Below are positions 25,078 to 32,836 of a stretch of 64,000 bases of DNA, piece by piece. The stretch is taken from positions 3,356 to 67,355 of the forward strand of contig CAZEFW010000026.1 in assembly GCA_964511535.1 (NCBI GenBank), given 5' to 3'. This DNA comes from CAZCFB01 sp964511535. Its GTDB lineage: Bacteria > Myxococcota_A > Polyangia > GCA-2747355 > CAZCFB01. Position 1 is the first letter of the stretch, and every line of letters starts with the position of its first letter. Made by a program: the position numbers and the translations under genes. The notes beneath the pieces are model-generated. The model had not been told where the DNA came from. It worked only from the letters and a program-made list of their open reading frames with translations, and did not search any database.

Positions 25078-26493
25078 ATGTTCAGGACCCAGCCCCTCAC
25101 CCTCGCGCTGATCTTCACCGCCCTCGCCCTGACCGGCTGCGGGGACGACCCGGCCGGAAAGGAGCCCGGCGGGTGCGGGTTCGCGGGCGGCGGCAAGGGC
25201 GCGCCGGCGGTGACAGCGGGCGCCGCCGTCACCCTCGACACCCGCGAGGACAAGACCCAGAGCAACCCGGATTACGACAGCAAGGTGCAGCTGGCGCAGC
25301 CCGGTCGCCACACCCTGGCCCACGGCCCGTGCGGCGCGGCGGGGCTGCTTATCTGGACCAGACCGAAGGGCGACACCCAGCTCGGCTTCGTGGACCCGAA
25401 GAAGGGCGGCGCGCCGGAGGTGGTGGTGGCCAAGGTGGGCTCCACCACCCGGGCGGCGTCCCTGTTCTTCGACGCCGCCTGCAAGGCGGTGGTGCTGCGC
25501 GGGAGCACCAGCGAGGGGTACGCGCAGTACACCCGCTCCAGCCCGGGCACCTGGGACAAGGCCGCCGCCCTGGCCGACCTGTCGTCGGTGATGGGGGGCA
25601 AGGTCAGCTCCCTGTCGCTGGTGGCGGCCCACACGGACGCGGCCGGCAAGATGCACGTCTTCTCCCACGCCAGCGCCGGCAGCGACAAGGCGCTGCTGCA
25701 CGGCTCGCGCGACGCCACGGCGGGCAGCGCCTGGACCTTCACCAAGCACCCGCGCCCCACCGCGACCGACATCTACACCTATCGGGCCGGGCCGGGCGGG
25801 ACGCTCTACACCCTCTACAAGAACACCAAGTTCCCGTGCGACCCGTGCAACATGGACTTCTATATCGGCACCCTGGCCAAGGGCGCCAAGGCGTGGGCGC
25901 AGCAGACCGTGCGCGCGGGCAAGTGGGGCGACCCTGACGACGAGTTCCTCGCCAGCGGCACCCTCGCCTTCGACGGCTCGGGCAACCCGTTCATCGCGGC
26001 TCACTTCCAGCGCCGGGTGGTGACCGGGTCGTTCAAGGACACCGGGCTGGTGCTGTACGGCCAGACCGGCAGCGGCTGGTGCGCCGAGAGCCTGGCCAGC
26101 AAGAACGCGGGCTACGTCGGCGGCGACGGCGACAGCTTCACCGGCAACGGCGCCGACCTGGCCGTGGGCCCCGGCGGGCGGTTGTTCGTGCTGTTCCGCG
26201 ACCAGGCGGTGTGGCACGCCGGCGGCCAGCAGAACGAGATGATCGGCAACCCGCGCCTGGCCGCGGGCTCGGGGGACAGCTGGAGCGTGACCACCCTGCT
26301 GGGTCAGAAAGGCCAGAGCTCCAGCCCGAAGCCGCTCTACGGCTGCGTCAACCCGCAGTACTCGCTGTCAGCTGACGGCAAGGAGGTGGTGATGGCCTGC
26401 GTGGAGGCGGCGTGGGACACCAGCTCCATCTACAACACCAGCGATGCCAAGGTGACCTACACGGTCAAGGCGGTGACCGTCGCCGTGAAGTAG
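25078..26493 (+). CDS. Predicted beta-propeller lipoprotein of unknown function
   Basis: The signal peptide ends ALTGC (Cys21), then GDDPAGKEPGG. The remaining ~440 residues show alternating short beta-like segments and signatures such as LVAAHTDAAGKMHVFSH, GTLYTLYKNTK, GTLAFDGSGNPFIAAHF and DLAVGPGGRLFVLFRDQAVWHAGG. These resemble sialidase/BNR-type propeller blades, with no recognisable catalytic set. GGAG precedes the ATG. It lies 23 nt after the Cys-repeat lipoprotein gene and is followed immediately by an intergenic heptamer element. Confidence 0.6.
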   Translation: MFRTQPLTLALIFTALALTGCGDDPAGKEPGGCGFAGGGKGAPAVTAGAAVTLDTREDKTQSNPDYDSKVQLAQPGRHTLAHGPCGAAGLLIWTRPKGDTQLGFVDPKKGGAPEVVVAKVGSTTRAASLFFDAACKAVVLRGSTSEGYAQYTRSSPGTWDKAAALADLSSVMGGKVSSLSLVAAHTDAAGKMHVFSHASAGSDKALLHGSRDATAGSAWTFTKHPRPTATDIYTYRAGPGGTLYTLYKNTKFPCDPCNMDFYIGTLAKGAKAWAQQTVRAGKWGDPDDEFLASGTLAFDGSGNPFIAAHFQRRVVTGSFKDTGLVLYGQTGSGWCAESLASKNAGYVGGDGDSFTGNGADLAVGPGGRLFVLFRDQAVWHAGGQQNEMIGNPRLAAGSGDSWSVTTLLGQKGQSSSPKPLYGCVNPQYSLSADGKEVVMACVEAAWDTSSIYNTSDAKVTYTVKAVTVAVK

Positions 26494-26634
26494 GGCTCGC
26501 TTCGCTCGCTGGCTTGAGGCTTGAGACTTGAGGCTTGAGGTTGGATGGTCCGGGGCTATCTGCCCTCAAGCCTCACAGCCTGAAGCCTCACAGCCTCGAA
26601 CCTCACAGCCCCAAGCCGGGCCTCACGGATGCCC
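26494..26634. repeat. Heptamer inverted-repeat element, locus A
   Basis: Directly after the stop codon lies a GCTCGC-TTC-GCTCGC segment. It is followed by GGCTTGA/GACTTGA heptamers (about 26513-26541), a central spacer with GGTCCGGGGC, then CCTCAAG/CCTCACAG units (about 26569-26625). The two arms are complementary and can form a long imperfect hairpin between two convergent genes. The same architecture recurs at 49036, 59104 and 61182. Confidence 0.8.
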
Positions 26635-27525
26635 TTACTTACCTCCCCCCATCACCTTCTGCAGCTCGGAGAAGCCGGGCAGGCTGGACAGGTCGGGCAC
26701 CATCACGATCTCGATGCGGCGGTTGCGCGCCTTGCCCTCGTCGGAGTCGTTCTTGGCCACCGGCCGGAACTCGCCGTAGGCCGCGGCGCTGATGCGGTCG
26801 CCCGACATGCCGGTCTCGATCATGGCCTGCACCACGTTGAGCGCGCGGGCCGCGGCGAGCTGCCAGTTGCTCTGGTAGCGCGAGGTCTTGATCGGCACGT
26901 TGTCGGTGTGCCCCTCCACCTGGAAGCGGCGCTTGGCAGGCAGGGAGTCGAGCACCTCGGCCACCTCCTTGACCGCGGCCAGGCCGTCCTCGGACAGCTT
27001 CGCCTTGCCCGAGCCGAACAGCACGTCAGTGGGCAGCTCGAGCACCATGCGGCCGTCGGCGATCTTCACCTTCAGCTTGCCAGCGTCGATGAGGGTCTTG
27101 AACCGCGCCAGCAGGTCCTTGAACTGCTTGACCCGGGCGTCGGCCTCGGCCTTGCGCTTGTTCAGCTCGGCCAGCGCCTTTTTCAGCTCGTCGGCGGACT
27201 GGCGCAGCTTCTTCTTGTCCTTGAGCACGCCGGCCAGCTTGTCCGACAGGTCCTTGTATGCCGAGTCCTTCTGCTTGCCCGCCGCCTCGAGCTGAGCCAG
27301 GTCCTCTTTGAGCTTCTTGATTGTGGCGTCGTGCACCTTGATCTTGGCCTCGTGGGCCGCAATGGTGCTCTTGAGGGTCTTGATGGCGGCATCGCGATCC
27401 GCCACCTTTCCCTTGTACTCCTTGGTGGTCGCGGCCAGCTTGGCCTGCAGCGCGTCGTACTTGCTCTGGGACACGCACCCGCCAGCCAACAGGGCCACCG
27501 TCAACACCGCCGCTCTGATGAACAT
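26635..27525 (-). CDS. OmpA-family peptidoglycan-associated lipoprotein with coiled coil
   Basis: The signal peptide ends LAGGC (Cys17). Residues ~20-155 form a long Lys/Glu/Ala-rich coiled coil. The C-terminal OmpA domain has PTDVLFGSGKAKLSEDG, FQVEGHTDNVPIKT, NWQLAAARALNVVQAM and the closing KARNRRIEIVM, which contains the Asp/Arg pair (D of HTDN, R of ARNRR) that holds diaminopimelate. It therefore tethers the outer membrane to peptidoglycan, much like Pal or MotB-type proteins. It is the last gene of a minus-strand run with DUF255, FGE and ggt, 72 nt after the DUF255 gene. Confidence 0.85.
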   Translation of the reverse strand: MFIRAAVLTVALLAGGCVSQSKYDALQAKLAATTKEYKGKVADRDAAIKTLKSTIAAHEAKIKVHDATIKKLKEDLAQLEAAGKQKDSAYKDLSDKLAGVLKDKKKLRQSADELKKALAELNKRKAEADARVKQFKDLLARFKTLIDAGKLKVKIADGRMVLELPTDVLFGSGKAKLSEDGLAAVKEVAEVLDSLPAKRRFQVEGHTDNVPIKTSRYQSNWQLAAARALNVVQAMIETGMSGDRISAAAYGEFRPVAKNDSDEGKARNRRIEIVMVPDLSSLPGFSELQKVMGGGK

Positions 27526-27597
27526 TCGCTTCTCCTGTGTGAGGTTCTTGCCTTCGGGATTCGAGTTTTACGGGTGGGATCGCCCCGAGGCAAGTGC

Positions 27598-29727
27598 TCA
27601 GCGCTTCCAGCCTTCCAGCAGCTGGGCGCGCAGGGTGACCGGGGAGCTGGTGGGTGCCTTGCAGACATGGTGCTGGCAGACATAGGCGGTGGCCTTGCCC
27701 CCGAGGGCCAGCTTCGCCTTCGTCACCGGCATGATCCTCGCCGTCAGGTCGTCGGGGCCGGCGGCGGGCACCTGCGCCAGGACGGCGTGGTGAGGGTCGA
27801 GCAGGCGGTACGCAGCGAGCAGGGCCCGGGTATCCTTCGCCGCCGGGTCCCCCGCGATGACCACCTCGTAGTAGGGCCCGCGCATGCGGTCGAGCAGGTC
27901 GAGCCACACCGCCATGCCGAGGCCCGCCCGCGACAGGGCCTCCCCCTGCGACGAGAGGCATCGCTTCACCTCGTCGCGGTACCCCCGCCGCCCGGTGAGG
28001 GCCGACAGGGCCAGCATGGTCTGCAGCAGCACCCCGTTGCCCGAGGGGCGCGCCCCGTCGGACAGCAGCACCTGCCGTCCCATGGGGGCCTCGTGCCCGC
28101 GGGGCGTCAGGTAGAAGCAGGCCCGCCGGTGAGCGAAGTCGCGGCGTACGAGGTCGACCAGGCCGACGGCCCGGCGCAGGTGTGTCAGCATGCCGTCCGC
28201 CTGATGCAGCGCGAGCAGCCCCGCTGCCAGGTGAGCGTAGTCATCGAGGATCGCCATGTTCTCCGCCACGCCCCCGTTGGAGCTGCGCAGCAGGTCCCGG
28301 CTCTTGGGGCCCCTGTGCTTGTCCCACAGGAAGAAGGCCGCGGCCCGCGCGGCGGTGAGGTAGCGATCCTCCCTCAGCACCTGGTAGCCCCGGGCCATGG
28401 CGACGATGGCCATGCCGTTCCAGGCGGTGATCACCTTGCGGTCCAGGCCTGGCCGCGGCCGCAGCGCCCGCGCCGCCAGCAGCGGCTCGCGCCACCGCGC
28501 CAGCACCTCCAGCGCCCCGGGGCGTGGGGATGAGCGGCGGGTCAGGATGCTCTTGCCCTCGAAGTTGCCCCTGGCGGTCACGCCCAGCAGCTCTGCCAGC
28601 ACCGGCCCGTCTTTGGGGCCTGCCACGGCCTGCAGCTCGGCAGGGCTCCAGACGTAAAACGAGCCCTCCTCGCCGCCGCTGTCCGCGTCGAAGCTGGCGT
28701 AAAAGCCCCCCTGCTCCCCCTGCATCTCCTTGATCATGAAGTCGAGGGTCTGGCGCGCCACAGCCCCGTACGCCGCCCTGCCCAGCACCCTGTACGCCGA
28801 CAGGTACAGGCTGGCCAGCTGGGCGTTGTCGTAGAGCATCTTCTCGAAGTGCGGCACCAGCCAGGTGGGCTCGGTGGTGTAGCGGTGAAAGCCGCCGGCC
28901 AGGTGGTCGCGCATGCCGCCGGAGGCCATCTGATCCAGGGTGCGCCCCACCGCCGCGGCCAGGGCCGGGTCACCCGTGCGGCGGTGGCGGTGCAGCATGG
29001 CGAGCCAGCGCGACGGCATGGGGAACTTCATCCGCCCCTTGTCCCCGCCCCACACCGGGTCCATGTTCTCCAGCGCGCGCTTGAACGCCGCCCGCGCGAC
29101 CTTGACCGCTGGCAGCTGCCCGTCCCCGGCAGCCACCCCATCCCGCGCGATGGCCGCGTGCAGGCGCCGGCTCATGCGGGCCAGGTCTTCCGGCCGCTCC
29201 TTGTACGCCCTGCCCACGCGCTCGAGCAGGGTCATGAACCGCTTTCGTGGGAAGTATGTGCCGCCGAAGAAGGGCTTGAGCTCGGGCGTGAGGAACACCG
29301 AGAGGGGCCAGCCGCCGCTGCCGGTCATGGCCTGCACCGCGGTCATGTACACCGCGTCGATGTCCGGCCGCTCCTCCCGATCCACCTTGACGCTGACGAA
29401 GTCCTGGTTGAGGGCCCGGGCCACCTCTTCATGCTCGAACACCTCTCTCTCCATCACGTGGCACCAGTGGCATGACGCGTAGCCGATGGAGAGGAAGATC
29501 GGCCGGTCCAGGGTGCGCGACCGCGCCAGGGCCTCCGGGCCCCACGGGTACCAGTCCACCGGGTTTTTGGCGTGCTGCCGCAGGTAGAGCGACCGCTGGC
29601 CGGCCAGACGGTTGCCAGGCGGCGCGGCGCTGGCGGCCGCGTCAGGCGGCCGCGTCGGCGCGGGGCGGCCACGCGGCGCAGGGCACGCCGCCGCCAGCAA
29701 CGTCAATGGGATCAACCAGCGGGCCAC
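27598..29727 (-). CDS. DUF255 thioredoxin-fold lipoprotein (YyaL/SPATA20-like)
   Basis: The start is GTG at 29727, giving a lipobox LAAAC (Cys15) followed by a Pro/Arg-rich linker. Residues ~45-170 are the DUF255 thioredoxin domain with NPVDWYPWGPEA, a CHWCHVM active-site-like CxxC, DREERPDID and GGWPLSVFLTP. The remainder is the (alpha/alpha)6-like glycosidase-fold half of the family (GGFHRYTTEPTWLVPHFEKM and KVITAWNGMAIVAMA). The length of 709 residues is typical of the family. Most homologues lack a lipoprotein signal, so envelope placement is notable. The biochemical function of the family is not established. It lies 34 nt after the FGE-fold gene. Confidence 0.85.
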   Translation of the reverse strand: MARWLIPLTLLAAACPAPRGRPAPTRPPDAAASAAPPGNRLAGQRSLYLRQHAKNPVDWYPWGPEALARSRTLDRPIFLSIGYASCHWCHVMEREVFEHEEVARALNQDFVSVKVDREERPDIDAVYMTAVQAMTGSGGWPLSVFLTPELKPFFGGTYFPRKRFMTLLERVGRAYKERPEDLARMSRRLHAAIARDGVAAGDGQLPAVKVARAAFKRALENMDPVWGGDKGRMKFPMPSRWLAMLHRHRRTGDPALAAAVGRTLDQMASGGMRDHLAGGFHRYTTEPTWLVPHFEKMLYDNAQLASLYLSAYRVLGRAAYGAVARQTLDFMIKEMQGEQGGFYASFDADSGGEEGSFYVWSPAELQAVAGPKDGPVLAELLGVTARGNFEGKSILTRRSSPRPGALEVLARWREPLLAARALRPRPGLDRKVITAWNGMAIVAMARGYQVLREDRYLTAARAAAFFLWDKHRGPKSRDLLRSSNGGVAENMAILDDYAHLAAGLLALHQADGMLTHLRRAVGLVDLVRRDFAHRRACFYLTPRGHEAPMGRQVLLSDGARPSGNGVLLQTMLALSALTGRRGYRDEVKRCLSSQGEALSRAGLGMAVWLDLLDRMRGPYYEVVIAGDPAAKDTRALLAAYRLLDPHHAVLAQVPAAGPDDLTARIMPVTKAKLALGGKATAYVCQHHVCKAPTSSPVTLRAQLLEGWKR

Positions 29728-29761
29728 CCATCAGGGTAGCGCAGGCGGGGTCGCCGGGCTC

Positions 29762-30739
29762 CTACCAGCAGACGCGCTGGCCGATGACCCGCCCGAGGGG
29801 ACAGCCCCACGCGTAGCACAGGTGCGGTCCGGGGGATGGCGCCGTCGCGGCGGCCGCCTTTCGGGTCGCGGCCGGCGGCGGCTTCTTCACCTCGTCGGCG
29901 TACATGGCGCAGCGGAAGCCGAGGTAGTTCAGCTTCATCACCGGCGGCAGGGGCCCGCGCATGGTGGCGCGCAGGTCGGCCACCGGGCTGAACCATGATC
30001 CGCCGCGCACCACCCGGTACTTGCCGCCGTGGGGGCCCATGGGGTCGCGGGCCTCGCTCACGCGGTAGTACCCCTTGTCGTACCAGTCCTTGACCCACTG
30101 GTAGACGTTGCCCGACATCTGCACCGCGCCGTAAGGGCTCTGGCCCGCCTCGTACCGGTCCACGGGGACCGTGACGCCGTGGCAGTACTTCTTCTTCTTC
30201 ACGTCGTGGTAGTAGTTGGCCAGCTTGCAGTTCGGCAGCTTCTTGCCCCAGGGGAATGTGCGCGGCTTCGGGCCCACGGCGGCCTTCTCCCACTGGGCCT
30301 CGGTGGGCAGGCGCTTGCCGGCCCACTTGCAGTACTCGTCGGCCTGGAACCAGCTCACGCAGTTGACCGGGTGGGTCTCGCGCTCTTGCTGGGTCCAGTT
30401 GCACCCCTTCTCCGCCTCGGGCGCGGAGCACTTGCCTGCCTCCACGCACCTGCGGTACTGCCCCTGGCTCACGGCGAAGCGGTCGATATAGAACGCGCTC
30501 ATGTCGATCACGCGCTGGGGCTTGACGTCCGGCTCGCCGCTGGTGGACCCGCGCAGGAACTTGCCGCCCGGCACGTAGACCATGGTGGCGCCGTCATTGC
30601 CCAGCCCCTGAGCAATGCGGATCGATACTTTGGCCTTGCCCCCGGGTGCCTTCTTGCGTGCTTCGGCGCCGCCGGGCCCGCACAGGGCCGCGGCGAGGAG
30701 AACCATCAGGGACAACCTCATGCGCGCGAGTGTCGTCAT
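29762..30739 (-). CDS. Secreted FGE-sulfatase (SUMF1) domain protein, non-catalytic
   Basis: The ATG at 30739 overlaps the ggt stop (TGATG), which indicates coupling. A signal peptide (MRLSLMVLLAAALCGPGGAEA) precedes an FGE fold: VYVPGGKFLRGS, FYIDRFAVSQGQYRRC, PVNCVSWFQADEYCKWAGKRLPTEAQWEKAA, MSGNVYQWVKDWY and VVRGGSWFSPVADLRATMRG. Both catalytic Cys positions of formylglycine-generating enzyme are replaced (Ser and Leu), so it is a pseudoenzyme or binding protein. About 45 extra residues at the C-terminus carry three Cys or Trp-rich turns (HLCYAWGCP, QRVCW). Confidence 0.8.
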   Translation of the reverse strand: MTTLARMRLSLMVLLAAALCGPGGAEARKKAPGGKAKVSIRIAQGLGNDGATMVYVPGGKFLRGSTSGEPDVKPQRVIDMSAFYIDRFAVSQGQYRRCVEAGKCSAPEAEKGCNWTQQERETHPVNCVSWFQADEYCKWAGKRLPTEAQWEKAAVGPKPRTFPWGKKLPNCKLANYYHDVKKKKYCHGVTVPVDRYEAGQSPYGAVQMSGNVYQWVKDWYDKGYYRVSEARDPMGPHGGKYRVVRGGSWFSPVADLRATMRGPLPPVMKLNYLGFRCAMYADEVKKPPPAATRKAAAATAPSPGPHLCYAWGCPLGRVIGQRVCW

Positions 30740-32451
30740 CAGTAGCCTGCCGGTGCCCCCATCTTGCGCGGATCCGACGCGCCGTACAAGAGGCCATCTT
30801 TGCCCACGCGCACGACCTGCACCGCGGTGAAGGGGCGCGTCATGGGGGTGACGAAGTGGCCGCGGCCGGCCAGGTTGAACACCACGTCCCGGGGCAGGTC
30901 GGTCTCCACGAGGAGCCGATCAGGCAGCCACTGGTGGTGCACCCTGGAGCGGGACACCGCCGCGGCCGCGTCCAGGTCGAAGTCCACCACGTTGAGCAGC
31001 GCCTGCAGGGTGCCGGTGATGATGGTGGGGCCGCCCGAGGCGCCGGCCACCAGCGCCGGCTTGCCGTCCCTGAGCATGATGGTGGGCGACATGCTCGACA
31101 GGGGGCGCTTGCCCGGGGCCACCGCGTTGCCCTCCCCTTGCATCAACCCGAAGGCGTTGGGCTCCCCGGGGCGGGCGGCGAAGTCGTCCATCTCGTTGTT
31201 CAGGATCACGCCGCTCTTGCCCGCCACCACCATGGAGCCGAAGCCGGTGTTGATGGTGGTGGTCATGGCCACGGCGTTGCCCGCGCCGTCCACCACGCTC
31301 AGGTGGCTGGTGCCGGGCCGATCCCTGGAGGGCGCGCGCGGCTTGCCGTCGGCGGTACCGTAGCTGTGGATCTCCCGGGTCCCGTAGCGGATCCGCGCCG
31401 CCAGCTCGTCGGCGTACTCCTTCGACGTGAGCCGCGCCACCGGCACCTCGACGAAGTCCGGGTCGCCCAGGTGCCGCGCCCGGTCGGCGAAGGCGTGCTT
31501 GAGCGCCTCGGTCACGTGGTGCAGGTAGGCCGAGGAGTTGTGCCCCATGCGACGCAGGGGGTAGCGCTGAAGGATGTTGAGCGCCTGGATGATGGCCACG
31601 CCCCCCGACGAGGGCGGCGGCATGGACCAGACCTTGTTGCCCCGATAGGTGGCCCCCAGGGGCTTGCGCTCCTTGACCTTGTAGCTGGCCAGATCCTTCG
31701 CGGTCATCACGCCGCCCGCGGCCCGCACCGCCTTGACGATCTCCCTGGCGATCCAGCCGCGGTAGAACACCGACGGCCCCTTGTTCGCCACGGCTTGCAG
31801 GGTGCGCGCCAGCGCAGGCCGCTTCATGAGCTGGCCCGTGGTCAGGGCATCGCCGCCCGGCGTGAAGATGCGGGCCAGGGCCGCGAAGCGAGGCATCAGC
31901 TTGCGCTTGCTCCGGATCGACTTGGACAGGTGCGGCCCCACGGGGAAGCCGTCGCGCGCCAGGGTGATGGCCGGGGCAAGCACCCTGGCCAGGGGCAGCT
32001 TGCCGAACCGCTTGACCGCCTCGGCGCAGCCGCGCACCTCGCCGGGCACGCCCACGGCCAGGCCGCCCCGTCGGCTGGCGTCCCTGGCGACGCCCTTCTT
32101 TATGTACATGTCCCTGGTGGCCGCGGCCGGCGCCACCTCGCGGAAGTCGAGCACCACCGGCGGCCCGGCCTGGCCCGCCCGGTGCACCAGCATGAAGCCG
32201 CCGCCGCCCACGCCGGACCCCGCCGGGTTGACCACGCCAAGGGCGAAGGCCGCGGCGCAGGCTGCGTCCACCGCGTTGCCCCCTTGGTGCAGCACCGTCA
32301 CGCCGGCCGCCGAGGCCAGCGGGTGATCAGCGGCCACCACGCCGTTCTTGTGGCCTGTCGGCGGGGCGGTCCAGGCCAGCGCGGCGCACGGGACGAGGAG
32401 CGTCGCCAGGATGGGGAGAATCAAAATGTGGGGGAATCTCATCCTCGCCAT
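30739..32451 (-). CDS. ggt: Gamma-glutamyltransferase
   Basis: This periplasmic Ntn-hydrolase transfers or hydrolyses the gamma-glutamyl group of glutathione and related compounds. A signal peptide precedes VVAADHPLASAAGVTVLHQGGNAVDAA-type sequence and NPAGSGVGGGGFMLVH. The autoprocessing site is a GTSHLSVVD motif at about residue 380 whose Thr becomes the nucleophile of the small subunit. TINTGFGS, LSSMSPTI and the GASGGPTII glycine loop follow. ATG at 32451 is chosen; TTG at 32472 and ATG at 32442 are alternatives, and none has a good Shine-Dalgarno. The symbol is given for the family, as several paralogues occur in bacteria. Confidence 0.9.
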   Translation of the reverse strand: MARMRFPHILILPILATLLVPCAALAWTAPPTGHKNGVVAADHPLASAAGVTVLHQGGNAVDAACAAAFALGVVNPAGSGVGGGGFMLVHRAGQAGPPVVLDFREVAPAAATRDMYIKKGVARDASRRGGLAVGVPGEVRGCAEAVKRFGKLPLARVLAPAITLARDGFPVGPHLSKSIRSKRKLMPRFAALARIFTPGGDALTTGQLMKRPALARTLQAVANKGPSVFYRGWIAREIVKAVRAAGGVMTAKDLASYKVKERKPLGATYRGNKVWSMPPPSSGGVAIIQALNILQRYPLRRMGHNSSAYLHHVTEALKHAFADRARHLGDPDFVEVPVARLTSKEYADELAARIRYGTREIHSYGTADGKPRAPSRDRPGTSHLSVVDGAGNAVAMTTTINTGFGSMVVAGKSGVILNNEMDDFAARPGEPNAFGLMQGEGNAVAPGKRPLSSMSPTIMLRDGKPALVAGASGGPTIITGTLQALLNVVDFDLDAAAAVSRSRVHHQWLPDRLLVETDLPRDVVFNLAGRGHFVTPMTRPFTAVQVVRVGKDGLLYGASDPRKMGAPAGY

Positions 32452-32525
32452 GATACCCGGCGAGGACGGCAAGACAATCTTATGGGCTGAAGCTATGCAG
32501 GCGCGGGCTCCGGGCGGCTTTCGCC

Positions 32526-32702
32526 TCAGAGCCGGTCAGGATCGCATAAGTGATCTGCCCTCCGCGCCACCCGGCTGCACTGCGTGCAGATATGCTCTGC
32601 CTCCCGGACGGCATCCTTGACCCCTGTGTACCCCTTGTTTTGGATCATCGCGCACAGGCGTTGGGACCGTTTCCCCGTCCTCTTGCGATTCCTCCTGGCC
32701 AT
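32526..32702 (-). CDS. Small basic Cys protein (58 residues)
   Basis: AGGAGG is placed 7 nt before ATG at 32702, and the frame runs to TGA at 32526. The product begins MARRNRKRTGKRSQR, then a central NKGYTGVKDAVREAEHI helix-like stretch and ICTQCSRVARRADHLCDPDRL. Cys17, Cys39, Cys42 and Cys53 include a CxxC pair that could bind zinc or join disulfides; the basic N-terminus fits nucleic-acid or ribosome contact. A different frame of this DNA also stays open, but it lacks such a start site. It lies 74 nt upstream of ggt on the same strand. No family is recognised. Confidence 0.55.
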   Translation of the reverse strand: MARRNRKRTGKRSQRLCAMIQNKGYTGVKDAVREAEHICTQCSRVARRADHLCDPDRL

Positions 32703-32836
32703 TCTTGTTCCTCCTGTCTCCGAGACGCCCGCTGCCGCTCACCCCTCGGCTAACTAAATTAGTGTAGCCTCACGGTTCAGGAATACACCCCCCCAATCTC
32801 GCTTGACGCCCAATATCTGAGATAATCTCCCCTTCC

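Noticed and set aside
26494..26634. CRISPR array
   Set aside because: Units are 7 bp, contiguous, and form inverted arms; there are no spacers of uniform length and no cas genes.
32536..32742. 68-codon minus-strand frame overlapping the 58-residue gene
   Set aside because: It starts without a Shine-Dalgarno and has no motif; the other frame has AGGAGG at ideal spacing and a CxxC protein.
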